Shown here in pieces: positions 12,706-24,419 of a DNA stretch of 64,000 nt (positions are counted from its first letter, which is position 1; the number at the start of each line of letters is the position of its first letter). Location of the stretch: contig JALMGJ010000003.1 of the NCBI GenBank assembly GCA_023362775.1, positions 183,245,725-183,309,724 on the forward strand, in the 5' to 3' direction. The notes under the pieces were generated by a model. That model made no database searches. It worked only from the letters and a program-made list of their open reading frames with translations, and was not told where the DNA came from. The position numbers and the translations under genes are program-made. Source of the stretch: Charina bottae (taxonomy: Eukaryota; Chordata; Lepidosauria; Squamata; Charinaidae).

Positions 12706-14315
12706 GGACAGTGACAACAACCAGAACAAATACATTGGAGAAAGCACTAATGCTGGCTTCCTCAGCCATGGTGTATTCCAGAAATATTGCATTGTAACTT
12801 CCATCTTCTCCATTTAAAAAGGAAGAAAAAGTGGGTGTCAAAAGTAAAAAAAACTCTGAAAAATTAACTGCCACTAAGGAAAATTAAATAAATGGAAGCC
12901 CCACATAAGTTCTTTATCAAGAGCATTTCAAAAGAAGAAAACCACAAAACTTACACAATTTAATCCATTTTAAAGATATTAACATGTAGATAAAGACGCT
13001 CTCTTGGCACTATATTGTTTGAAATTTGCAGCAGAAGCACATTTTAAAAACCTTTTAAAATTAGTTTTATTATCACTTTAAAGCTAAAGCCAAAACACAG
13101 AAGACAATATAGCAAAAATACCTTGGAGTTATAAAAAGAACTCCCATTAAAAGAATGGAAGACCTGTAAATTTGGAGAGGACAGTAAGACTTCACAAATT
13201 AAATTCATATTTTAAATTATTTTGTTGGTTCATCTTTTGTCCCTTTTTAATTATGCTTTGCATTTTTTATAAAATACAATATGCCCTGTTTCTCTACCAG
13301 GTCACTGAAATTACCTAGGTAATTTTTGCTGTTTTTCTGGTTATTAATAATCTGTTTTGACTTATACTTCTTTGGGAGAAAAAAGACATAAGAGGAAGAA
13401 TCCACAAAAGAAGCATTTTGCATATTTATCTTACCTGTGCTTATCAGCTAAATCATTTCAATTAAAGGATGCTGTCAGGCTTGCTTGAAGGGGAGCAGCT
13501 GTTTAATCTCATAGTGTTAATCTGTGCTTTTAGTATATAAAGATACTTTCCCTTTAAAAGGAAATTGACTAGGTATGTCTAACTGAAAAAAATTTATAAA
13601 GCTGGAAATGAATGAATGCATCATTTTGTTGTGCAAGAAAAATATTTTAGGGATATGCTTTGGAGGGAAAGGGAAGGCAAAGGGAATGAAAAATGAGGAT
13701 CAAATCAGTAGTAGATATTGGCTGTCCTCATTTTGTCCCCTGGGTTTAACTATTTAAGAATAATACGTTTTTTTTCTTAATACATTTTTATTACTACGTT
13801 TATTTTGCTCTGTAATCCAGAAACATAGTTCTGAAATTTGATGTCTTTATTTCCATGAAATGCTTTACTAAATTTGCTCTTACCTTCTGATTTTATATTC
13901 CCTAAATAATCCCTAGTCCTTCATTTGAGAGTTCTAATTGTTTTACCTACATAAATTTTGGGATATGAGCTTTGTATTATATGTACAACGTTTATACTAT
14001 AACACATTGTGAACCTTGTAAGTGATGTCTCTGCCCATCTACTGTATTAATTAATCATTTTACAAGTGGACTGGCATGGCCACAAGGAAAATGGTCGCCT
14101 GTTTTGGGAAGTCTTGTGGTAATTCTGTTATGTGATGGGATGTTGCTTACACTAAAATCACTTCTAACCAGAAGTGTTAGATGTAGGGAAAATGGGAAGT
14201 GTAGTTCTCTTCATTTGGAAGCCACTAAGTTGAGGAAGGCTACAGTTGGAAAGGTAAAGGGGAATACTGAAGGAAGGTGGAACTAAATATGTCTGCTTTA
14301 GTCATGAACTTCAGA
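12706..14315. other. Intergenic, nothing recognised
   Basis: AT-rich sequence with poly-A/T runs. No exon, RNA gene or structured repeat is recognised. Confidence 0.6.
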
Positions 14316-14327
14316 GGTTTATGATTA

Positions 14328-14665
14328 AAAACGTAAAGGTTCCCCCACACAGTCATGTCCGACTCTAGGGGCAGGTGCTCATCTCCGTTTCTTAGCCGAA
14401 GAGCCAGTGTTGTCCGAAGATGCTTCCGTGGTCATGTGGCTGGCATGTGGCCGGCATGACGTGCACAGAATGCTGTTACCTTCCCACTGAAGTGGTACCT
14501 ATTAATCTACTTGCATTTGCATGCTTTCGAATTGCTAGGTTGGCAAGAGCTGGGGCGAGTGCGGGAGCTTACTCCGTCACGCGGGGCTAGGGATTCGAAC
14601 CTCCAAACTTGCTACCTTCCAATCGACAAGCCTGGCTTCTTAACCGCTGAGCCACCGCGCCCCCT
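14328..14665 (-). mobile_element. Full-length ~340-bp tRNA-derived SINE with 12-bp target duplication
   Basis: On the minus strand this begins with a tRNA-like head (GTGGCTCAGCGG at the A-box region, GGTTCGAATCCCTAG at the B box). The body contains GAATTCGAAAGCATGC-like and CGGAAGCATCTTCGG-like segments, and the end is an ACCTTTACG tail. It is flanked by perfect 12-bp repeats GGTTTATGATTA at 14316-14327 and 14666-14677, as expected for LINE-mediated insertion. It is the same family as the plus-strand copy at 53127. I do not give a formal family name. Confidence 0.88.
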
Positions 14666-14677
14666 GGTTTATGATTA

Positions 14678-17600
14678 GGGAATACTTATTTAGGATTTGT
14701 CATTACATCCCTCAATGCTAGAAAACTCACCCTGGGGTTTGAGGGAGAAAGTGAATCTGGTTAACCCTACCAAAGTATTGATTGCCTGAGATGGCTGTTA
14801 CAGATGCTGCAGCCCTAAACTTCCTTGCTTGGAAGTGGGTCCTATAAAAATCGGGGGGGGGGGGGGGTTGTCTCCAGGTAATTTTGGGTAGGAGAAGTGA
14901 TTTGTTGCTATTTTGATGCTGCTTTGAATAGCTTGTGAGATTGTGTGGAGACAGTGTGGCATGTGCTAGGATCTTACGGACGTTCCTGTGCCTCTTCCTT
15001 TCCCTCTGCCTTCCCCCCCTCCCTCTTGGTTGATTGGTTTCCTATGTTCCTCTAGGGATATTACCTCTACATATAAATGCATGTGTGTAGATGAGGGTAT
15101 AGTTCAAAGGATTCTGCATGTTCGTAGTTTGTAAAGTAACTCAGGTGCCTCCTGCTCAGCAGACAGAGCCCCTGTGCCCCAGCACTCTCTGAATCATCAA
15201 TATCCATGGAAATCAATGAAAAGATTCCCACGGAGTCAAATGACTCTTTGGAGCGAGCTAGCGTTATGCTCCCTCTTTGTCGTGCCTCACTTAAAATGGT
15301 GCTTTTTTTTTTTGCCACTTGTCTCTTCTGGTTTTGATTTTTAAGGTGCTGTTTATAACATGAATATATTATGCACATATCCTACCCAATGGGTAGAACA
15401 AAATGAAATCCGTTTTTAATATTGTGAAATACTCTGCTGTATAGAAGATAACTGTTTTAATACAAAAAGGCATACAACTTGTTAATACCTGCTTACACAT
15501 CTTTCATCTGTGTTTTGTAAGAGAATTTGCAATGGAATGCATACACAAAGTGAGAAATCCATGTATTTTTATTTTATTATGAAATATCCAAATGCTATAA
15601 GGGAAAAAGAAAACCTGGAACAAATCACTTTCAACTAACCTTTAGACGGTAATTGATCCGTGAATCTTTATTTATAAGGAGACTTTTGTGAGTATGATTA
15701 TGTTTATATTTGTCACTTTAAAAACAAAAAAAAATAATCAATTTTAACTGTAGGTAGCTGCTAGTTTCATTTTTTCATGTTCTTAATTAAATTGGACCAG
15801 TATTCAACCCATTATTTATTATTCCCTATCAATCCCAATATGGACCAGATCTCTTGAGCCATTGTTTCTGAAATACCAATATTTTTAAAAGTATATTCTG
15901 AACCTGATTTCAAACCATCCCTGAAAAAAATAAGGTGGATAATTTTACAAGACAAAGATTTTTTTAAAGATGCCATTTCTACTTTTAAAGTTTTCAAAGT
16001 GATGTTTTTAAGGGGAACATGTTTGTATTTAGTGTACATCTTTTCTACATATATTATATATTGTATGTTCACAATACATGCAACAGTGCACTATGAGATG
16101 ATCTGAAACAGCATTCATAGCATCCTCAAAACAGATATCTGCATTTTATAGGTTACCCACTCCATTAACCTGCTGAATTTTTGATTTGATGCACAACACT
16201 GTCATATTGGTGTGTCTTTTCCTATGTTTGTGTGTGATTTTTTTAAAAAAGAGGTCTGCCTGAATGTTACATGTTGATATTTGGAATACTTTAAATTACA
16301 ATGACTTCTGAAGAACGTGGGTTACAATTTTTCTGTATTTCCATCTTACAGGTTCTCTCATTTCCTGGTTGATGACTTAAATATTGCAAACATTATCCTA
16401 CTGAATCTAAGTTATATATTTTGGGTGCTTTGGTTTTCATTTGGAGAATGAGATGAGTTTTAGTTTCTGGATTACACCAGAAAAACACTCTTCTATCTGA
16501 CAGATACTGATCTCAGCATGACTGCCTTGGCAGGGCAAGTTTACCATCTGTGCAAGCCAAGGTCTGCTTTGAGGGCTTGTTTGGCTGGGCAAAGCAGATA
16601 TCTCGGAAAAGCAGGTTTTAACACTGAAAACAACTGAATGTCTTTTCCCCCCTTAAGAACCTCATTCAGTATCCTATGATCCAGCAATGGGAGGCCACGT
16701 CATAGGAGTAGGGTTTATTGATCTTCTGGGTTTCTCCATTATGAATGGTAAGGTAAGCATAGGGACCTCTTCAGCTTTAACTCAGTAGAACTGTCCCACT
16801 CTGCTCATATTTTAACATTATCCCCTAGCTGCTACAATCTGGAACCACAAATTAATGGATCATCTCCACTATTGTCATAACAGGTGGCCACAAAAAATTT
16901 CCCATACCCATTAGTATCTTGGCCATCTTTTAGCCACAGACAGAGCAAAGTGGTCTCAAGTATATATGTTAAAAGAGTATTGATGTTTGACTACCATGAA
17001 CTGAAGCCATCACCAAACTATTTTGGGGAAGGACTGATCTTAATATGAAACAGCAGATGGTCTTCACAGGGCAGTTATTATAGTCAAAGAAGTTCAGAAA
17101 TACGTTTTTACCATGTTCTTACTAGATAGCTGGCTTAGAATTCTGGGTGTTTTAGTGGAACACATCTGAAAGAGATCAGACTGGGAAAGTTATATTGGTT
17201 TATCTTAATTTTTATATGGACCTGCACTAGTGTTTTGCTAATATCATCATAGGTGTAGACAGTATACTTCTGTCCTGTAGTAGGATACTAAATGACATAC
17301 AATCCTCCCTGTAGTGTGAGTTTTTCATCTACAAATGGACTATTCTATTATTCCACCTCCTTGCACATGTGATGCAATTAGGCTGTTCAGAAAAAAAAAT
17401 CAAATATGCCTAATTAATTGGTATTAACCGAATGGGGACAAGAAATTCTAACTTTTATTAGTTTGATGTACTGGTCAGTTCTGTGTTAACCCTGCATTAT
17501 GGCAATGCTTTGCAGAGTACAAAAAGCTTGCATCTGAGCAAACGATGTGCCAGGTGCAAGTTGCCAATTGCAATAACAGTGGCTGTGTATAGCCAGAGGA

Positions 17601-18990
17601 CCAAACAAGATGCTGCTCCTTTCAAAATTGCCAGCCTGTGAAGCTGCGGTGGTGGAAGGTATGACCGAATGTATTGTTAGGAGTCACTCATATTTTAGGG
17701 CAAACCAAAAGACACATGCACACTTTTCAGTGGGAATAGCATTCGAGGCATGTTACCCAACAAGCAAAAAGACATTTCATTTCCACAGAGTAATCATTGC
17801 TTTACCTCTAGTACAAAAGCAATTTACACATTACCAGCAAACCATCTTCAAGTTAGTTGTTAGATAACTTTGATGCAGAAAATTTCATAGTATTTACAGA
17901 AAGCTGTCTATTACCTGTTGGGTTCCATTCACGGAACAAACAAAACCTGTTGGAGGACCACTTCTGTAGGAAGAAGGCAGGCAATGTCTACTTAATTCCC
18001 CTCCTGCAAGGCTTGTGTTGCCTCTCCATAAAGTCCCCAAGGGCATTTTAAATGGCCCAGAGGCTGCCAAGGGAAGGCAGGGTCACAAACATCTCTCTGC
18101 TCCATTAAATTCATGCCTGCTTTCTGCACACTGTTTAGTTACATAGTAATGCTAATTTTGCATCTAACATGTATTGCCCAATAAGGCTGTTGCTTTTCCC
18201 ACTAGGTCATATTTCTCGTTTTTGTATCTACCCAGGTTGCTTGGTGTGTAATCAGTTTGTTTCAAGTTTTTTTTCCTAAGTGACAATAAACTACAGCACG
18301 ATTCTCGATATTTAGCCTTTCATTTAAAAGTTTGCTTTTTAAATGTTTTAAAAAAGGAAAATATGTTGTGGTTTTTATTGCAACCTCTCAACAGCTGTTC
18401 ATGTGAAGCTACATGAATCTTGGTTTGCTTTAAGAGTCTTTCCCTTTAACCCAGCTTAATCCCAATCTGGAGACTTCCTGTATTTTTTTACTAGAGCTCC
18501 CAATGTGCCCAGCCAGCATGGATAACAGGAACTGTAGTTGAACATACCTTCAAGGCACCAGATTGGGAAAGATCCTTTTAAACTAATCAGTTTGCTGTTT
18601 AATTTTAATGTAACTTGTGGTTATATGCAGAAAAAGACTTTTAACAGTTGTGTACCTGCCTCCTCCTAACTGAGCAAATGGTGATGTTTTAATTTTTATA
18701 CCTAAGGTCTGTTCTTGCAATACTTTTAAAGGAAAATGTTGCTCTAAGTGCTATTGTTAGTTTTAAATACAGATTTTATGCTTGTTCTTAAGAAGCTGTG
18801 GTCAAACTGCAGAACAAAACTATTAAAAAATGCAGACATTGATTGGTCTCTTGTGTTTTTTCCCCTCTTTTCTCAGATTATATTCTAAACTAGAAACAAT
18901 CTAGGAGTGTTACTGATAGGCACCCCTATTTCTTGGCTGAGAAATGCCTTTGCACTAGGAATAAGGGTGAGGGAAAAGATTTCTGTATTT
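14678..18990. other. Intergenic, nothing recognised
   Basis: Mostly AT-rich. It contains a run of about 16 G near 14852-14867 and a poly-T tract near 15304. Isolated poly(A)-signal-like hexamers occur (for example AATAAA near 18284), but no adjoining exon is seen. No mobile element is identified with confidence. Confidence 0.5.
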
Positions 18991-18999
18991 GTTAGATTT

Positions 19000-19236
19000 G
19001 TATCCCTCCTTTTCTTCAGGAGTAAGACAGTGTACATGACATTTTCTCCTTTAATTTCTGCATTACATTTTCTCCTTTAATTTCTGCATGCAAGATCCCT
19101 GTCGGGTAGGTTGGAGTGAGAGACAGAGACTGTCCTGAAGTCATCCAGTGAGTTTGCACAGTTGAGAGTGGGTTAAAACTAGAGTCTCCCCAGTCCTAGT
19201 CCAGCCTCTTAACCACTATACCACATTGCTGTCTGG
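19000..19236 (-). mobile_element. Degraded tRNA-SINE fragment (minus)
   Basis: The right end reads CTTAACCACTATACCAC, the complement of the A-box side of the SINE heads at 27100 and 39854. The remainder is diverged. It contains a 26-bp-period duplication of a CATTTTCTCCTTTAATTTC block at 19039-19090. Family membership is inferred from the end motif. Confidence 0.5.
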
Positions 19237-19722
19237 ATAAAAGGTAAAGCTGGCCTCTTTGCTCTAGAATGCATTGCATGAGTTATGATGGTCCCTGGCT
19301 ATATCTGTCAAATAAGATTATAGACAGGTGTATTCTGTTATATACTCTTGTCCTTCTCTGTAGCATAATAGATGGATGTGCACTTTCAACTACAGAAGGA
19401 GGCGCACCAAAATCATGTGTTAAAATAAAAAAAAATCTGGACCCTTTCACTATTTCCGCATTGTCAGCTGACTTAACTACTGAAACCGGCAGTTTTCCTT
19501 AATTTAAAATGTATTGTTTTGACAGTGGCTCTTACTATTTTAAAATGACCGTTGTTTGTATATGTGCCGCAGCCAGGTTAACCACTGATAGCCCCAGGAT
19601 GGTCATTTTGTGCATAGGAAGGGAAATGCATCAAGGACCATCTGTCCTTGAAAGGAAAATTTCAGAGATAATTTGTAGGGCCGTGCAGCACTCATGGAGA
19701 CCCTGTTAGCAGCTCCTTAAAC

Positions 19723-20027
19723 CAGAGGTTCCCAAACTTTCTCAGTTCACGGTGCCCTTAGTTTCTCAGTAATCATCTGTGCTTCCCAAACTCTGCACAC
19801 CCAAATTATGGGAACAGTGGACTTAAGAAAAACAGCTGACTCACAGGGGTGCCAAGGGGTAGTTTAAATTTTGGGAAACACAGCAAAGCAAGTCTAGTAG
19901 TTCATGCGGTTTCCAACAGGTGTTGAGCATTGCTGTGTTTCCTTCGAAAAGGTAAATATCCTGTGGTGCCCCTGTAAGTTTGTTGTGGTGCCCTGGGATC
20001 CTGTGGCGCACAGTTTGAGAACCTCAG
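19723..20027. mobile_element. hAT-like element with 8-bp duplication CCTTAAAC
   Basis: A 305-bp element beginning CAGAGGTTCCCAAACT and ending CAGTTTGAGAACCTCAG, which gives imperfect inverted ends typical of hAT (Charlie-type) elements. It is flanked by perfect 8-bp repeats CCTTAAAC at 19715-19722 and 20028-20035. Internal GGTGCCC blocks recur in both orientations. It has no transposase ORF. Confidence 0.87.
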
Positions 20028-20039
20028 CCTTAAACCAAA

Positions 20040-20560
20040 TGTGGCTTTAGCCAGGTTCACGCTGTGGCTGTGGAGGGGAGCTGTGTGGTTCCAGTGCTGC
20101 TGCTTGAAGGAGCTGCTGACAGGTGCCCACTCTGAAACCCCTTGTTGTTTCTAACTCAACAGCATGTTGGAGGAAAACTAAGTGCAGGGATTGGAACCCT
20201 GTCTGACTTGTCCACCATCAAGGTGACTGAAAACTGAACAGTGTGGAACCAAATTTGGTCCATGGGGAGAAGATGGCAAAGGAAAGGGATGCATCCATCA
20301 AGGGGCTGAGAAGAGAAACAAAATCTCCAATTCCCCTAATGGATTCCTGTGGGACAGGCAGTTCAGCAGCAGCTAGGAAAGTTGGCAGCTGCTCCAGGCT
20401 AAGTTGTTGTCCTGCTTCTTGATCACGAGACCCAGAAGATCCACTCTAAAGGGGTTGGAAAGAATTCCAGAAGCCATTCCTGGCATGCTTTTCCCTATCT
20501 TGCTCTGGAATCTGAGGTGCTAGTGATTTGTGTTGCATACCATTGCCGGTGTAGAAAAAG
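20040..20560. other. Intergenic, nothing recognised
   Basis: The base composition is slightly more GC-rich than its surroundings. No gene or structured repeat is recognised. Confidence 0.5.
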
Positions 20561-20569
20561 GAGAAGTGT

Positions 20570-23565
20570 AATATTTATTTATTTTATTTATTTATTATTC
20601 AAATTTATTCCCCGCCCATCTCCCATGCAAGGGACTCTGGGCGGGTTACAATAAATAAAAATTTAAAAACTATACAAAATATCTAAAAACACAAACAAAA
20701 CATAATAAAATAAAATCCAGGATGGGCTTGGACCCACAGAATAGATAGTGGAGCTATGGGGCCAGCCAACCCCAGGAGGCACTACCACCTCCGTCGTCCC
20801 AGGCCAGGTGGCAGAGCCAGGTCTTAAGGGCCTTCCGAAAGGCCAGGAGGGAGGGGGCCAGTCTCACCTCCGGGGGCAGAATATTCCACAAGGCAGGCGC
20901 TATCGCAGAGAAGGCACGCCTCCTGGACCCCGCTAGATGGAATTCTCTTGTTGAGGGGGTCCGAAGCATGCCCTCTCTGCATGTACGGGTGGGGCGGGTC
21001 GACGTTATCGGGACGAGACGGTCCCTCAGGTACCCTGGTCCTATGCCATGTAGGGCTTTAAAGGTAATCACCAACACCTTGAATTGGACCCGGAAGCAAA
21101 CTGGCACCCAATGCAGCTCGCGTAGCAGAGGTGTTACATGTGCCGATCTTCTGGCACTCATAACTGCTCGCGCCGCTGCATTCTGCACCAGCTGAAGCTT
21201 CCGGATACTCTTCAAGGGTAGCCCCATGTAGAGCGCATTACAATAGTCTATACGGGAGATGACAAGGGTGTGAGTGACTGTTCGGAGGGCCTCCCGATCC
21301 AGGAAAGGGCGTAACTGGCGCACAACTCGCAGCTGTGCAAAGGCCCTCCTGGCCACGACTGCCACCTGCTCTTTGAGCAGGAGTCGCGAGTCCAGGAGGA
21401 CCCCCAGATTCCGCACTGGATCCGAGTGGGGTAGTGCAACCCCCCCAGAACCAAAGATGACAACTTCCCGGATCCAGGGGGGCCATCAATCCACAGCCAC
21501 TCCGTCTTACCAGGGTTCAGTTGAAGCCTGTTGTTCCCCATCCAGACCCCCACAGCCTCCAGGCACTGAGATAAGGCATTGACCGCATCACTTACTTCAC
21601 CCGGGACAGAGATGTATAACTGGGTATCATCAGCATATTGGTGATACCTCATCCCGTGGTGACGGATGATCTCGCCCAGTGGTTTCATGTAGATGTTAAA
21701 TAGGAGTGGAGAGAGAACCGACCCCTGCGGCACCCCACAAGTCAGGGGTCGCGGGTCAGCTCTCTCCTCCCCTATCAACACCGACTGGGAATGGCCCTGG
21801 AGAAAGGAGGCGAACCAGCGCAAAACCACGCCGCCCGCCCCCAACTCCTCGAGCCGCCCCAAAAGTATACCGTGGTCGACGGTATCGAAAGCCGCTGAGA
21901 GATCTAAGAGAGCAAGGATGGACGCACTCCCTCCATCCCGCTCTCGCCAGAGATCATCCATAAGTGCGACCAATGCGGTCTCCGTCCCATATCCCGGCCT
22001 GAAACCTGACTGGAAGGGGTCCAGATAATCCGTTTCATCCAGAATCCTCTGGAGTTGCAACGCCACCACCTTCTCAACCACCTTTCCTAAAAAGGGAAGG
22101 TGGGAGACTGGGCGAAAATTGCCCAGGATTGTAGGGTCCAGGGAAGGTTTCTTGAGGGGGTGCACCAGCGCCTCCTTAAAGGCAGCCGGGAACACCCCCT
22201 CACTCAAGGATGAATTAATCATCGCCTGGACCCAGCCACATGTCACCTCACTAGCTGATTTCACCAGCCAGGAGGGACATGGGTCAAGCTGGCATGTGGT
22301 GGTGTTTACAATCCGGAGGATCCTGTCTACTTCATCAGGCGCAACAGGATCAAACTGTTCCCAGATAATGTGGTAAGTACGAGCCCCTGGCATCTCCCCA
22401 GATCTTGTCTCACGCTTGGAGTCCAACTTGGAATGAATCTCAGCGATTTTGTCCTGCAGATGCTCAGAAAACTCTTCTGAACGGCCCTGTAAGTGGGTCT
22501 CCCCCTGCTCCCGACCCAAAAGTGATCTTGTAATCTTGAAAAGGGCCGTCGGGCGGCATTCTGCGGACGCAATAAGAGCGGAGAAATATTCACGTTTCGC
22601 CGCTCTTACCGACACAAGGTAGGCCTTAACTGCAGCTCTAGCTTGTGTTCGGTCAGATTCAGTCTTCGTCTTTCTCCAGCGGCGCTCTAGACGTCTCTTA
22701 ACCCTCTTCAAAGCCCTTAACTCTTCCGTGAACCACGGAGAGCAGCGGGTTGAGCAGGGCCGGAGAGGTCGCATAGGCGCGATCTTGTCCAGGGCTCCGG
22801 CCGCTGCCTTATTCCAGGCTGCGGCCAGGACCTCCACTGGACAGTGAAGCAAGTCCTCGGCTCCTTCTGAAACCTCACTGGGTCCATCAGTCGCCTGGGG
22901 CGGACCAATCGAATGGGTCCCGCCTCCCTGCGGAGTGGGGTAGCACAAGAGAGTCTCAGGGTCACCAGGGCGTGGTCTGACCATGACAATGGGGAAAGAT
23001 GTAACTCTCCCCTCAGATCACATTGCCACTGCTCAGACAAGAAAACTAAGTCCGGGGTGAGACCACTGTCACGAGTCGGGTCACGAATGATCTGAGACAG
23101 GCCCATAGCTGCCATGGTAGCCATGAACTCCCGGGCCACCTCCGAGGACCGTCCCAGAGACGTCAGATTGAAGTCCCCCAGAACCATAAGTCTGGGGAAC
23201 TCCACCGCCAACCCCGAGACAGCCTCGAGCAGCTCAGGCAGGGAGGTTGCTACGCAGCAGGGAGGCTGGTACAGCAGCAACACTCCCAACTGTTCTCGTG
23301 AACCCAACTTGAAAAACAGGGTCTCACACCCCGTCACTTGTGGAGCAGCGCCCCTGAAGGCCACAAGGGACTCTCGGATGACAACTGCCACCCCTCCTCC
23401 CCTGCCCCGGTGTCTCGGCTGATGCCACACCCGAAACCCGGCTGGGCATATCTCCGAGAGGGCTACTCCCCCCTCTGGGCCCAGCCAGGTCTCGGTAATA
23501 CATGCCAGGTCGGCCCCCTCCTCTATGATTAGATCACCTATAAGGGGGGCCTTGTTGCAAGTATT
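20570..23565 (-). mobile_element. Near-complete CR1/L3-like LINE (endonuclease + reverse transcriptase), frameshifted
   Basis: About 3 kb on the minus strand. From its 5' side it encodes an apurinic-type endonuclease region (ITETWLGPEGG near 23500, GGGVAVVIRE, VLGDFN near 23170, SDHALV near 22970). A reverse transcriptase follows (FRPVSHLPFLGKVVEKV, LDLSAAFDTVDHG near 21880, CGVPQGSVLSPLLFN, HQYADDTQLY near 21630, LNPGKTEWLW), then a C-terminal region (IDYCNALYMGLP, FKALHGIGPGYL). The open frames are 22717-23430, 21248-22984 and 20754-21416, so two frameshifts break one polyprotein. The 3' tail carries an ACTCTGGGCGGGTTACAATAAAT-like end and ATTTA-type repeats at 20575-20605. The 5' UTR is missing, where the element meets a SINE fragment at about 23570. 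The CR1/L3 assignment is from the RT motifs. Confidence 0.92.
21248..22984 (-). pseudogene. LINE reverse-transcriptase ORF segment (L3-like)
   Basis: A 578-codon open frame inside the LINE. It covers the end of the endonuclease/linker, the full RT fingers-palm region with the catalytic YADD, and the start of the thumb. The last ~80 codons have slipped out of frame: the true continuation (LGVLLDSRLLLKEQVAVVARRAF) is in the frame open from 21416 down to 20754. It therefore cannot make a complete protein without frameshifting. It is a mobile-element ORF, not a host gene. Confidence 0.9.
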
Positions 23566-23569
23566 TATC

Positions 23570-23722
23570 TACTTGCATTTGTATGCTTTCGAATTGCTAG
23601 GTTGGCAAGAGCTAGGGCTAGTGCAGGAGCTCACTCTGTCACGTGGGACTAGGGATTTGAACCTCCGAACTTCCGATCAACAAGCCTGGTGTCTTACCTG
23701 CTGAGCCACCACTCCCCTCTAA
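23570..23722 (-). mobile_element. tRNA-SINE fragment abutting the LINE 5' end
   Basis: Matches the tRNA-head half of the SINE at 14328-14665 (TGCTGAGCCACC end, GGTTGGCAAGAGCT and GAATTGCTAGG blocks). The other half is absent; the boundary coincides with the 5' end of the L3-like LINE. Either the LINE inserted here with loss of the SINE tail, or a chimeric integration occurred. Confidence 0.8.
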
Positions 23723-24089
23723 TATATTATGAACCAGTTTTTAATTACTAAGAAATCCCCCCCTGCCCCAAGTCTCCTATGTGTTTCTCAGAGCACCGCT
23801 TTTCAGACCTCTCTCTCTCCCCCCCTCTTCACCTTCAAGCTATGGGTGCCATAAAGATTAAAGCTAATTTAAGGGTTGAAAATAGCTAATTAAAGCTAGT
23901 TTTTAACCCTGGTCCCAAATCCCAGATGCACAGGTAGATGTAAAGCTTAATTCTTGAAAATGGTTTGTCTTTCCTCTCATCTGCTGACAGTAATTATTGT
24001 TTGTTTGAAAATATGATTTCCATTTATTTTTACCTCTTGACATCTACAGTATGGACCAGTTAAAGACATGTTATCTTATCTCCTTAGGA

Positions 24090-24409
24090 CATAGCTTTCC
24101 AAACTGTGTATCGCGACACTTTAGTGTGTCGCAACACACAGCTTAGTGTGTTGCGAAGTGGCGGCGGGGGCGTGCACGGCAGCGGCACGGGGGTGCGCGC
24201 AGCAGTGGTGGTGTGCATGGCGGCGACGACAGCAGCGGCGCGCCATCAGCGCTTCCGCGTTTTAGTGAGGCCGCTGCCACCGCCGCCACCATGCACACCG
24301 CCACCACCGCGTGCGCCCCCGCTGTGCATGCCCCTGCCCCTGCGCACGTCCCCGCGCCACCACCGCCGCCATTGGTGTGTCGCCAACGGCGGCAGTTTGG
24401 AAAGCACTG
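24090..24409. mobile_element. Non-autonomous hAT element, copy B
   Basis: A 320-bp element starting CATAGCTTTCCAAACTG and ending CAGTTTGGAAAGCACTG, with perfect 8-bp duplications CCTTAGGA at 24082-24089 and 24410-24417. The interior is expanded by GC-rich GCGGC/CACCGCCGC trinucleotide-like stretches, which produce spurious open frames on both strands. It shares ends and GTGTCGC blocks with copies at 2003, 42279 and 57561. Confidence 0.9.
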
Positions 24410-24419
24410 CCTTAGGAGG

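Noticed and set aside
21248..22984. 578-codon minus-strand ORF as a host gene
   Set aside because: It contains LINE reverse-transcriptase motifs and sits inside a 3-kb retroelement with a LINE 3' tail.
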